Both the position numbers and the translations under genes were made by a program. Shown one piece after another: positions 1-8,027 of a stretch of 64,000 nt of DNA; the stretch's first letter is position 1; each line of letters begins with the position of its first letter. Origin of the DNA: Allobogoriella deserti (lineage in GTDB: Bacteria > Actinomycetota > Actinomycetes > Actinomycetales > Actinomycetaceae). The stretch spans positions 248,001-312,000 of the forward strand of contig NZ_JBHUEE010000001.1 in assembly GCF_042680605.1 (NCBI RefSeq), given 5' to 3'. The notes below the pieces were generated by a model. It had not been told where the DNA came from and ran no database searches. It was given only the letters and a program-made list of their open reading frames with translations.

Positions 1-500
1 GGCAGACCAACATCGAGCAGGCCGCCACCCAGCGCTGGGAGCAGGAGACCGCGCAGGAGCGCATGGAGAACCTGCTGACCTCCACCTACAACAGCGGCCA
101 GGAGCTCGACGGCGTCCTCGCCCCGGCCGACCCGCTCTCCCGCGGCATCATCAACGCCCTGCGCAGCGACGGCCGCGGCCAGACCATCGAGGACGGCCTG
201 CCCGTCATCACCGGTCAGGACGCCGAGATCGCCTCGATCAAGCTCATCGCCGACGGCGTGCAGTACTCGACGATCTTCAAGGACACCCGCGACCTCGCCG
301 ACCAGGCCGTCAGCGCCGCGACCGCGTTCCTCGAGGGCAACGAGCCCGAGGCGAACGACACCGAGACGTACGACAACGGCGTCAAGGTCGTGCCGTCGTA
401 CCTGCTCGAGATCCACACCGTCTACGAGGACAACATCACCGAGACCCTCGTCGACACCGGGTACTACACCGAGGAGCAGGTGGAGTCCGGGCAGCTGTGA
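1..500 (+). CDS. Sugar-binding lipoprotein of a ChvE-type monosaccharide ABC transporter (3' part only)
   Basis: The reading frame is open from base 3 and ends at TGA 498-500; the N-terminus and signal peptide lie outside the window. The visible 165 residues match the C-terminal lobe of periplasmic-binding-protein family sugar receptors (ChvE/MmsE group): a block reading LDGVLAPADPLSRGIINAL, then VITGQDAE, then a KDTRDLADQAV segment. In this family these contribute to the hinge and sugar pocket. The next two genes encode the matching ATPase and permease in the same direction, which supports the transport role. Xylose as substrate is inferred from the nearby xylAB and repressor; ChvE-type receptors also bind glucose, arabinose and galactose. 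Confidence 0.85.
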   Translation, partial: QTNIEQAATQRWEQETAQERMENLLTSTYNSGQELDGVLAPADPLSRGIINALRSDGRGQTIEDGLPVITGQDAEIASIKLIADGVQYSTIFKDTRDLADQAVSAATAFLEGNEPEANDTETYDNGVKVVPSYLLEIHTVYEDNITETLVDTGYYTEEQVESGQL

Positions 501-622
501 CCCGGCTCTGACCATCGGGCCACGGAGCCGGGCCGCGATCCGGTCCCGGTCCGCGGGGCGGTGTGGGAGCGCTCACACGCCTCCCGCACCGCCCCGGACC
601 CGAGCAAGCCATGAGGAGAACC

Positions 623-2152
623 ATGAGCGAGAACATCCTCGAGATGCGCGCCATCACCAAGAGATTCCCGGGCGTCACGGCGCTGAAGGACGTCTCGCTG
701 TCGGTGCGCCGCGGCGAGATCCACGCCATTTGCGGCGAGAACGGTGCGGGGAAGTCGACCCTGATGAAGGTGCTCTCCGGGGTCCACCCGGCCGGCACCT
801 ACGAAGGCGAGATCCTCTTCGACGGCGAGCCGGTCAGCTTCGCCTCGATCAACGACTCCGAGGCGCGCGGCATCGTCATCATCCACCAGGAGCTGGCGCT
901 GATCCCGCACCTGTCCATCGCCGAGAACATCTTCCTCGGCAACGAACAGGCCAGGGGTGGCTTCATCAACTGGAACGAGACGAACGCCCGCGCGGCTGAC
1001 CTGTTGGCCCAGGTGGGCCTGGCGGAGAACCCCACCACGCACGTGGGCACCCTCGGCGTCGGCAAGCAGCAGCTGGTCGAGATCGCCAAGGCGCTGTCCA
1101 AGGACGTGCGCCTGCTCATCCTGGACGAGCCCACGGCCGCTCTGAACGACCAGGACTCCGAGCACCTGCTCGGACTCATCCGTCAGCTCCGCGACCGCGG
1201 TGTCACCTGCATCATGATCTCCCACAAGCTCGGGGAGATCGCCGAGATCGCGGACACCACCACCATCATCCGGGACGGCTCGACCATCGAGCAGATCGAC
1301 ATGTCCTCGCCCGACGCGACCACCGCCCGCATCATCCGCGGCATGGTCGGCCGGGACATCGACCACCTCTTCCCCGAGCACACCTCGAAGCCGGGGGAGG
1401 AGGTCTTCCGCATCGAGGACTGGACCGTCATGCACCCGACCCAGCCGGGACGGGTGGTCGTCGACGGCGCCAGCCTGAACGTGCGCGCCGGGGAGATCGT
1501 CGGCATCGCCGGCCTCATGGGCGCTGGACGCACCGAGCTCGCGATGTCCGTCTTCGGTCAGTCCTACGGTCGCGACATCTCTGGGCGGGTCTACCTCCAC
1601 GGCAAGGAGGTCAGAACCCGGACCGTGGCCGAGGCCATCGAGAACGGCATCGCCTACGCCACCGAGGACCGGAAGAAGTACGGCCTCAACCTCATCGAGG
1701 ACATCCGCCGGAACATCGGCTCCGCCGGGCTGAAGAAGCTCTCCCGCGGCGGCTGGGTGGACGGCAACCAGGAGATCGCCGTCGCGCAGCAGTACCGGCA
1801 GGACCTGAACATCAAGGCGCCGTCCGTGATGTCGGTCGTCGGCCAGCTCTCCGGCGGCAACCAGCAGAAGGTCGTCCTAAGCAAGTGGCTGTACACCGAG
1901 CCCGACCTGCTCATCCTCGACGAGCCGACCCGAGGCATCGACGTCGGCGCCAAGTACGAGATCTACACGATCATCAACCGACTGGCGGACGCCGGTAAGG
2001 CCGTCCTCGTCATCTCCTCCGAGCTCCCCGAGCTCCTGGGCATCTGCGACCGGATCTACGCCCTGTCCGCCGGCCGGATCACCGGCCAGATGGACGCGTC
2101 GACCGCGACGCAGGAGAGCCTCATGGAACTCATGACCCAAGAGAAGGACTAA
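623..2152 (+). CDS. mmsA: Monosaccharide ABC transporter ATP-binding protein (GguA/MmsA type)
   Basis: A 509-residue duplicated ABC ATPase that powers sugar import at the inner face of the membrane. The first domain has Walker A GENGAGKST, signature LGVGKQQLVEIAKAL and Walker B LLILDEPTAAL. The second has the degenerate Walker A GLMGAGRTEL usual for the carbohydrate CUT2 group, a canonical LSGGNQQKV signature and LLILDEPTRGID. Length fits GguA (about 510 residues). ATG 623 is chosen because GAGGAGA at 612-618 sits just upstream; an in-frame ATG at 611 would overlap that ribosome site. It lies 122 bases after the binding-protein gene and 3 bases before the permease gene, so the three form one operon. 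Confidence 0.93.
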   Translation: MSENILEMRAITKRFPGVTALKDVSLSVRRGEIHAICGENGAGKSTLMKVLSGVHPAGTYEGEILFDGEPVSFASINDSEARGIVIIHQELALIPHLSIAENIFLGNEQARGGFINWNETNARAADLLAQVGLAENPTTHVGTLGVGKQQLVEIAKALSKDVRLLILDEPTAALNDQDSEHLLGLIRQLRDRGVTCIMISHKLGEIAEIADTTTIIRDGSTIEQIDMSSPDATTARIIRGMVGRDIDHLFPEHTSKPGEEVFRIEDWTVMHPTQPGRVVVDGASLNVRAGEIVGIAGLMGAGRTELAMSVFGQSYGRDISGRVYLHGKEVRTRTVAEAIENGIAYATEDRKKYGLNLIEDIRRNIGSAGLKKLSRGGWVDGNQEIAVAQQYRQDLNIKAPSVMSVVGQLSGGNQQKVVLSKWLYTEPDLLILDEPTRGIDVGAKYEIYTIINRLADAGKAVLVISSELPELLGICDRIYALSAGRITGQMDASTATQESLMELMTQEKD

Positions 2153-2155
2153 GCC

Positions 2156-3337
2156 ATGCCCGGCACGTCGAACCTCGTCGAGCTCCTGACGCGCAACCTG
2201 CGTCAGAGCGGCATCTACATCGCGTTCGTCTTCATCGTCGCGCTCTTCACCGTCCTCACCGGCGGCACGCTGCTCGCGCCGAACAACGTGACGAACCTGA
2301 TCCTGCAGTACTCCTACATCCTCATCCTCGCCATCGGCATGGTGATGATCATCGTGGCCGGCCACATCGACCTCTCGGTCGGCTCGGTCGTCGCCCTCAC
2401 CGGTGCCGTCTCCGCGGTCCTGACGATCCAACAGGGCCTGCCGTGGTGGGTCGGCGTCCTCGCCGCCCTCGGGACCGGCGTCCTGGTGGGCATCTGGCAG
2501 GGCTTCTGGGTCGCCGTCGTCGGGATCCCGGCGTTCATCGTCACCCTCGCCGGCATGCTCATCTTCCGCGGCCTGACCCTGCAGGTCCTCGGGAATGTCT
2601 CGCTGTCCCCTTTCCCGTCGGAGTACCAGCAGATCGCCGGCGGCTTCCTCAACGGCCTCATCGGTGGACAGGGCTACGACGCGTTCACGCTGCTCATCGC
2701 TGCCATCGCGGTCATCGGCTACGCCGTCTCCTCCTGGCGCACCCGCATGCGCAAGCTGGAGTTCGACCAGCCGGTCGAGTCGCTGGTGCTGTTCGCGCTG
2801 AAGATCCTGGCGATCGCCGCCGTCGTCATGGCCTTCGCCTGGCAGCTCGCGCACAGCCGCGGACTGCCGATCGTGCTCATCCTTCTCGCGGCGCTGGTCC
2901 TCATCTACGGTGCGGTGACCAAGCGCAGCGTCTTCGGCCGGCACATCTACGCCATGGGCGGTAACCTCTCCGCGGCCCAGCTCTCCGGCGTGAACACCCG
3001 ACGGGTCAACTTCCTGCTGTTCGTCAACATGGGCGTGCTCGCCTCGATCGCCGGCATCGTGTACGCCTCGCGCTCGAACAGCGCGCAGCCCGCGGCCGGT
3101 GAGATGTTCGAGCTGGACGCGATTGCCGCCGCCTTCATCGGTGGCGCGGCGGTGACCGGCGGCGTCGGTACGGTCATGGGCGCGATCGTCGGCGGTCTGA
3201 TCATGGCTGTCATGAGCAACGGCATGCAGATCATGGGCATCGAGCAGTCCACCCAGTCCGTGGTTCGCGGTGTGGTGCTCGTGCTCGCCGTGGCGTTCGA
3301 CGTCTACAACAAGCGGCGGGCGCAGGGCAGCCGCTGA
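2156..3337 (+). CDS. mmsB: Monosaccharide ABC transporter permease (GguB/MmsB type)
   Basis: A 393-residue integral membrane permease of the BPD_transp_2 (CUT2) family. Multiple hydrophobic segments run through the protein, with the family motif AGHIDLSVGSVVAL in the N-terminal third and the conserved block GGNLSAAQLSGV followed by AAFIGGAAVTGGVGT near the C-terminus. The extra membrane stretch in the middle and the length near 390 residues fit GguB-type permeases rather than the shorter RbsC. It starts 3 bases after mmsA and ends before palindromic repeat copy 1, which may mark the operon end. Substrate is probably xylose or related sugars, from context. Confidence 0.92.
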   Translation: MPGTSNLVELLTRNLRQSGIYIAFVFIVALFTVLTGGTLLAPNNVTNLILQYSYILILAIGMVMIIVAGHIDLSVGSVVALTGAVSAVLTIQQGLPWWVGVLAALGTGVLVGIWQGFWVAVVGIPAFIVTLAGMLIFRGLTLQVLGNVSLSPFPSEYQQIAGGFLNGLIGGQGYDAFTLLIAAIAVIGYAVSSWRTRMRKLEFDQPVESLVLFALKILAIAAVVMAFAWQLAHSRGLPIVLILLAALVLIYGAVTKRSVFGRHIYAMGGNLSAAQLSGVNTRRVNFLLFVNMGVLASIAGIVYASRSNSAQPAAGEMFELDAIAAAFIGGAAVTGGVGTVMGAIVGGLIMAVMSNGMQIMGIEQSTQSVVRGVVLVLAVAFDVYNKRRAQGSR

Positions 3338-3365
3338 CCGGACGCCCTTTCCTGCCGAGCGCCTT

Positions 3366-3443
3366 CCCGCCGAGAGCGGAAACCTGAGCTTCGAGCGGAC
3401 GTTTGAACAACCGCTTTTGACTCGAGTTTCCGCTCTCGGCGGG
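3366..3443. repeat. Intergenic palindromic element, copy 1
   Basis: Nested inverted repeat. The outer arms are perfect over 18 bases (3366-3383 with 3426-3443, right arm GTTTCCGCTCTCGGCGGG). The inner 17-base arms (3387-3403 and 3406-3422) are degenerate, with about 10 Watson-Crick and 2 wobble pairs, around the two-base loop TG. Two further copies lie at 26494-26563 and 51286-51353. It follows the mmsB stop by 28 bases; there is no T-tract. It could terminate transcription or be a REP-like or MITE-like element. Confidence 0.8.
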
Positions 3444-3487
3444 CGGCGGGTGGGAATGGGGCGCGTGCGGTCCTGGTTCCAGGCTGC

Positions 3488-4660
3488 ATGACCGACGTCG
3501 AGAGCGCGGGCCAGGGGTTCCTCTCCGGGGACCTCCTGGCCCGTATCCGTTCCCGTGCCGCCACCTACGACGCCGAGAACTCTTTCCCGTACGAGGACTT
3601 GGACGACCTGCGCGAGGCCGGGTATCTGACCGCCATGGTGCCCACCGAGTTCGGCGGGGGCGGCCTGACCCTCGAACAGATGACGGCCGAGCAGCGACGG
3701 CTGGCCGCGGCCGCGCCTGGCACGGCGCTCGCGGTCAACATGCACCAAGTGTGGGTCGCGGTCGCGAATGCCGTGCGGGCAACCGGGGACGACTCGGTCG
3801 ACTTCGTACTGCAGGAGGCGGCCGACGGCGAGATCTTCGCCTTCGGCGTCTCCGAACCGGGCAACGACCTGGTGCTCTTCGCCTCGGTCAGTGAGGCCCG
3901 TCCCGACGCGCGGCCCGACGGTGGCGGCTACACCTTCCACGGGCTGAAGATCTTCACCTCCCTGGCGCCGGTGTGGACCCGGCTCGGCACGTTCGGCACC
4001 GACAGCACCGGGGACGAGCCGCGCAACGTCTGGGGGTTCGTCTCCCGGGAGGGGACCGAGCAGGTGGGGGAGTGGGACGTCCTCGGCATGCGCGCCTCCC
4101 AGTCCTTCGCCACCAAGCTCGACGGCGCCCACGCACCCGCCGACCGCGTGGTGCGCATCCTCCCGCCGGGGCCGACGACGGACCCGTTCGTCGTCGGCAT
4201 CTTCACCGCGTTCGAGACGCTGCTTGCCGCCGTGTACACGGGCATCGCGGAGCGCGCGATCGAGCTGGCGACCCAGACCGTGGGCAAGCGGACCAGCTTG
4301 AAGAATGGCGGCGCGCCGTACAGCGCCGACCCGGACATCCGCTGGCGCCTCGCGGACGCCGCCATCCAGCTCGACTCCGTCCTGCCACAGTTGCGTGAGC
4401 GGGCCTGGGAGTTCGACGCCGGGGTCGAGGTCGGAGCGCTGACGCTGCCACGCTTCTCGGCAGTGAAGTCGCGTGCCACGGAGGTCGCGCTCGACGTGGT
4501 CACCAAGGCGGTCCGAGTCTCCGGCGGTGGGATGTACGCCAACACCAACGAACTCTCCCGGCTCTACCGCGACGTCCTCGCGGGGCTGTTCCATCCGAGC
4601 GATGACGAGTCGCTGCACGGGGCCTGGGCGAACGCCCTCCTCGGCCCGGTGAACCCCTGA
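3488..4660 (+). CDS. Acyl-CoA dehydrogenase family flavoprotein
   Basis: A 390-residue protein with the three-part acyl-CoA dehydrogenase fold: N-terminal helical domain (EFGGGGLTLEQM near residue 58), a beta-barrel middle with FGVSEPGND and FHGLKIFTS, and a C-terminal helical domain ending in GGGMYANTNELSRLYRDV. Substrate is unknown. It is not an obvious beta-oxidation enzyme, as no thiolase or hydratase adjoins it; the family also includes flavin-dependent monooxygenase and desulfurisation relatives (DszC-like). ATG at 3488 is the first start in frame. It lies between the sugar transporter and the methyltransferase remnant and may be transcribed alone. Its stop codon touches the 19-base repeat array. 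Confidence 0.8.
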   Translation: MTDVESAGQGFLSGDLLARIRSRAATYDAENSFPYEDLDDLREAGYLTAMVPTEFGGGGLTLEQMTAEQRRLAAAAPGTALAVNMHQVWVAVANAVRATGDDSVDFVLQEAADGEIFAFGVSEPGNDLVLFASVSEARPDARPDGGGYTFHGLKIFTSLAPVWTRLGTFGTDSTGDEPRNVWGFVSREGTEQVGEWDVLGMRASQSFATKLDGAHAPADRVVRILPPGPTTDPFVVGIFTAFETLLAAVYTGIAERAIELATQTVGKRTSLKNGGAPYSADPDIRWRLADAAIQLDSVLPQLRERAWEFDAGVEVGALTLPRFSAVKSRATEVALDVVTKAVRVSGGGMYANTNELSRLYRDVLAGLFHPSDDESLHGAWANALLGPVNP

Positions 4661-4770
4661 GTGCCGAGTCGTCAATCCGGTGCCGACTCGTCAATCGTGT
4701 GCCGAGCGGTCAATCCTGTGCCGGCTCGTGCGCGCCGGGTGGTCAATCCTGTGCCGGCTCGTGCGCGCCG
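4661..4770. repeat. Short tandem repeat array, 19-base units
   Basis: Begins at the base after the acyl-CoA dehydrogenase stop. Three 19-base units follow each other: 4661-4679, 4680-4698 and 4699-4717, with consensus GTGCCGASTCGTCAATCCK. Two more GTGCCG-starting units (4718-4750 and 4751-4770) share a longer form with extra CGCGCC sequence. The fourth unit supplies the TGA stop of the minus-strand methyltransferase remnant (complement of 4743-4745), so the array has grown into the end of that gene. Confidence 0.8.
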
Positions 4771-5454
4771 TTCTGCCCGAAGTCTGAGGGGCTCTCCCAC
4801 TCCAGCGTGTAGCGGAAGAACAGCCGCCGACGCACCAGCGCCCCGGGCAGGATCTGGCGCGCGGCGGAAGCGATCTCATCGACGCTCAGCTCCGGGTCGC
4901 GGACGGGCATCGCGTCGTCCGGTGCGTCCCGACGCACCGGAAGTGGGTGCTTGGCCAGCCCGACGACGGGGTTGAGAAGGGCAGAGGCCAGGTCGTAAAC
5001 CGTGTCGGCCGGCGAACTGACCCGCGCCAGTCCGACGACGAGGAGCCGCCCACCCGGGCGCAAACAGCTCCTTCGCGTGCACGAGCGACTCCTCGAGCGG
5101 CATGTGATGCAGTGACGCGACCATGGTGATGAGGTCGAATGTGCCGCCGACGTCCGCGAACCGTGCCTGGCACGCTCGTACTCGGGGTTGCCCGGCGGTC
5201 CGATGGCGCGTGGCCGCCACCATCGCCGCGTCCACGTCGATGGCGAGCACCTCGTCGACGAGACGGCCGAGCCGTTGCGCGAGCAACCCCGCGCCGCAGC
5301 CGACCTCCAGCGCGCGACCGCGCCGGGATGGCAGGCGCCGGCAGATCCAGCCGTGGAAATAATCGTTGTGGCTCCACGGATGGCGTGCGTTGAATCGGCT
5401 GAGCGCATGTCCGACCGCCCGGACCGGGAGACGGGACGAGGCACGGACGTCCAT
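4743..5454 (-). pseudogene. Class I SAM-dependent methyltransferase, frameshifted
   Basis: Two overlapping minus-strand frames together spell one methyltransferase of about 236 residues. The upstream frame, from ATG at 5454, holds the SAM-binding motif ALEVGCGAGLLAQRL and the acidic loop LAIDVDAAMV, then LVHAKEL. The downstream frame continues with LRPGGRLLVVGLARV and a normal C-terminal half ending in RRLFFRYTLEWESP. One extra base fits best in the TTT (AAA at 5062-5064 on the plus strand): removing it gives the usual ELLRPGGRLL junction. This is either a real disabling mutation or a sequencing error; the rest of the gene is well preserved, so any loss is recent. The target is unknown. It starts 13 bases after the ROK repressor gene and may share its transcript. 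Confidence 0.75.
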
Positions 5455-5467
5455 GGGTTTCGCCCGG

Positions 5468-6751
5468 TCAGCCCGTGCCGGTGGCCGGGACCGGCGTCTC
5501 GATCCAGGATGCCGGATCGGCGATGACCGCCTCCAACGCCCGCATCGCCCCTCCGGTCGCGGCGGGGGCGTCGTCGGGCGGGGCAGCCCTGAGCGTGACC
5601 GAGGACCACGGTGCCGCGAGGGTGCGCACCCTCAGCTGTTCCTCGATGCCCGGGCGGAGCGCGTCGACGAACGGGACGAAACCGCTGCCGAGGACGATCT
5701 CGTCGGCGTCAACGATATTGACGGTCGAGGCCAGCGCGACCCCGAGCGCCCAGGCCGCTCGGTCCACGGCGGCCAAGGCCTGGGGGTGCCCCTCGGCGAC
5801 AGCCCGCTGCAGGTCCGCGGACGACGCCGTCGGCGGCAGGCCGGCCGCGGCGAGGACGGCGTGCTTGCCGGTGTAGACCTCCAGGCAGCCCCGTGAGCCG
5901 CAGTGGCACGGCGGGCCGTCCGGTTCGATGGAGACGTGCCCGATCTCGCCCGCCCAGCCGTGCTGACCGGCCACCACCTGCCCGCGGCTGACGATGGCGG
6001 CCCCGACGCCGATGTCGCCCGCCACGTAGAGGAACGTGTTCCGCTCAGCCACCCGGCCCGGCGCCGCATGCGCGATCCCGTACGCCGCCAGGTGCGCGTC
6101 GTTGTCCACCCGCAGGTCCACGCCAGCCGGCAGCGCTGCGTCACCGAGCAGCTCCGCCGGGGTGATGTCCCGCCACCCGAGGTTCGGCGCCAGCAGCAGC
6201 CGCCGGCCCTCGGCGTCCACCAGCCCCGGAAGCCCGAGCCGCGCACGCGCCACACGCGCGCCCGCGGCGTGGACCCGGGCCACCAGGCGGGCGGCCAGCT
6301 CGCCGGCGCGGGGGAGCACGTCCGCGGGATCGGAGGCCTCGAAGTCCCCGGTGAGATGCTCCTCGGCGAGCACCGCGCCGGTCAGGTCGACCACCCGCCC
6401 GGTCATGTAGTCGACGTTGACGTGCAGTCCCAGCCCTGCCACGGAGCCGGCCGCCGGGGCCAGCGGGACCGCCGGGCGCCCCGGACGGCCACGACCGTCC
6501 GCGTCGCGGGTGATCAGCAGGCCCGCCCGCACCAACTCCTCGGTGAGCCGTGAGACGGTGGACCGGGTCATCCCCGTCTCGGCCGCCAGGCGCGCTCGCG
6601 AGAGCGGTGTGGCGCTGGCGAACACGGTCTGGGAGACCACGGCGAGATTGTGCTCACGCAGCGACGACTGCCGGGCGGCGACGGCGTCACGGCGACGCTC
6701 GAGCGGGGCCTCGGCGCCGGTGTCGGCGTTGCTCTCTGCGGGTCGGGTCAC
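5468..6751 (-). CDS. xylR: ROK-family transcriptional repressor, probable xylose regulator
   Basis: A 427-residue ROK repressor: an N-terminal winged helix (LSRARLAAETGMTRSTVSRL) followed by the sugar-kinase-like ROK domain. This contains the zinc-binding CxCGxxGC-type motif CHCGSRGCLE, with GEIGHVSI just before it. ROK regulators of this layout repress xylose genes and release on sugar binding; xylA is divergent 91 bases away. The GTG at 6751 is chosen because TAGGGT (6764-6759, minus strand) lies 7 bases ahead, as in a leaderless transcript, and because it avoids overlapping xylA. An upstream ATG in the same frame would run through the xylA promoter. Confidence 0.88.
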   Translation of the reverse strand: MTRPAESNADTGAEAPLERRRDAVAARQSSLREHNLAVVSQTVFASATPLSRARLAAETGMTRSTVSRLTEELVRAGLLITRDADGRGRPGRPAVPLAPAAGSVAGLGLHVNVDYMTGRVVDLTGAVLAEEHLTGDFEASDPADVLPRAGELAARLVARVHAAGARVARARLGLPGLVDAEGRRLLLAPNLGWRDITPAELLGDAALPAGVDLRVDNDAHLAAYGIAHAAPGRVAERNTFLYVAGDIGVGAAIVSRGQVVAGQHGWAGEIGHVSIEPDGPPCHCGSRGCLEVYTGKHAVLAAAGLPPTASSADLQRAVAEGHPQALAAVDRAAWALGVALASTVNIVDADEIVLGSGFVPFVDALRPGIEEQLRVRTLAAPWSSVTLRAAPPDDAPAATGGAMRALEAVIADPASWIETPVPATGTG

Positions 6752-6842
6752 GGGCTTGACCCTACTCTGCACCGGACGTAAGTTTCGCAGGACAACAAAT
6801 ATCGACGTCAACCTCGACGACGAGACCGGAACGGAGCCCGCC
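6752..6842. promoter_or_regulatory. Divergent xylR/xylA promoter region
   Basis: The 91 bases between the repressor and xylose isomerase starts. The minus-strand hexamer TAGGGT at 6759-6764 fits a -10 element for a leaderless xylR transcript. An AT-richer stretch at 6778-6803 (around AAGTTTCGCAGG and CAACAAATATC) is the best candidate for the xylA promoter and operator. I see no clean long palindrome, so the operator is not defined. A purine-rich site AACGGAGC precedes the xylA ATG. Confidence 0.5.
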
Positions 6843-8024
6843 ATGGTGCGCAAGCCCACGAAAGACGACCACTTCTCCTTCGGACTCTGGACGGTCGGCT
6901 GGACCGCCCGGGACCAGTTCGGCGACGCCTCTCGCCAGGAGCTCAACCCTTGGGACTACGCCACCAAGCTCGCCGAGCTCGGTGCCTGGGGCGTGACCTT
7001 CCACGACGACGACGTCGTCCCCTTCGGCAGTGACGACGCCACCCGCGCGGACATCCTCCGTACCTTCAAGAAGGCGGTCGACGACGCCGGCCTGGTGATC
7101 GAGATGGTCACCACCAACACCTTCACCCATCCCGTGTTCAAGGACGGCGCGCTCACCTCGAACGACCGGTCCGTGCGTCGCTTCGGGCTGCGTAAGCTGC
7201 TGCGCAACGTCGACCTCGCTGCCGAGGTGGGGGCCTCCACGTTCGTGATGTGGGGCGGCCGCGAGGGCAGCGAGTACGACGGCGCCAAGGACGTCAACGC
7301 CGCCCTGAACCGCTACGCCGAGGGCATCGACACCGTCGCGGCCTACATCAAGGAGCAGGGCTACGACCTCAAGATCGCGCTCGAGCCGAAGCCGAACGAG
7401 CCGCGCGGCGACATTCTGCTTCCCACGGTCGGCCACGCACTCGGCCTCATCGCCAAGCTCGACAACGAGGACATCGTCGGCCTGAACCCGGAGACCGGTC
7501 ACGAGCAGATGGCCGGGCTCAACTACACGCACGGCATCGGCCAGGCGTTGTGGGCGGGCAAGCTCTTCCACATCGACCTCAACGGCCAGCGCTCCATCAA
7601 GTACGACCAGGACCTCGTCTTCGGTCACGGTGACCTGCTCTCGGCGTTCTTCACCGTCGACCTCCTCGAGAACGGCTTCCTGGGCGGCGGCCCCACCTAC
7701 GACGGACCGCGCCACTACGACTACAAGCCCTCGCGGACCGAGGGCCTGCAGGGCGTGTGGGACTCGGCCGCGGCGAACATGGAGATGTACCTGCTGCTCG
7801 CCGAGAAGGCGAAGGCCTACCGCGCGGACCCCGAGGTGCAGCGGGCGTTCGAGCAGGCCGGCGTGCTGGAGCTGTCCCAGCCCACGCTGAGCGAGGGCGA
7901 GTCGATCAGCGACTTCCTCGCCGACCGCAGCGCGTTCGAGGACTTCGACGCCGATGCCGCGGCCGAGCGGGAGTTCGGGTTCGTGCGGCTGAACCAGCTC
8001 GCCATGGCGCACCTGGTCGGCTGA
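6843..8024 (+). CDS. xylA: Xylose isomerase
   Basis: A 393-residue cytoplasmic enzyme converting D-xylose to D-xylulose. Family blocks in order: FSFGLWTVGW at the N-terminus, VTFHDDDVVPFG, FVMWGGREG, the metal-binding LEPKPNEPRGD, LNPETGHEQMAG, and KLFHIDLNGQ. Length matches the short class I isomerases of actinobacteria (about 390). The ATG at 6843 has a purine-rich ribosome site and gives the standard N-terminus; the frame is open far upstream through the antisense of xylR, but that part has no homology to the family. It is followed 3 bases later by xylB, so the two are one operon, controlled by the divergent ROK repressor. Confidence 0.97.
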   Translation: MVRKPTKDDHFSFGLWTVGWTARDQFGDASRQELNPWDYATKLAELGAWGVTFHDDDVVPFGSDDATRADILRTFKKAVDDAGLVIEMVTTNTFTHPVFKDGALTSNDRSVRRFGLRKLLRNVDLAAEVGASTFVMWGGREGSEYDGAKDVNAALNRYAEGIDTVAAYIKEQGYDLKIALEPKPNEPRGDILLPTVGHALGLIAKLDNEDIVGLNPETGHEQMAGLNYTHGIGQALWAGKLFHIDLNGQRSIKYDQDLVFGHGDLLSAFFTVDLLENGFLGGGPTYDGPRHYDYKPSRTEGLQGVWDSAAANMEMYLLLAEKAKAYRADPEVQRAFEQAGVLELSQPTLSEGESISDFLADRSAFEDFDADAAAEREFGFVRLNQLAMAHLVG

Positions 8025-8027
8025 CCC

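Noticed and set aside
1877..4675. Open minus-strand frame of over 900 codons opposite mmsA-mmsB-acyl-CoA dehydrogenase
   Set aside because: It crosses three well-supported genes, is dominated by Asp/Arg/Gly/Glu/His from GC-rich antisense DNA, and matches no family.
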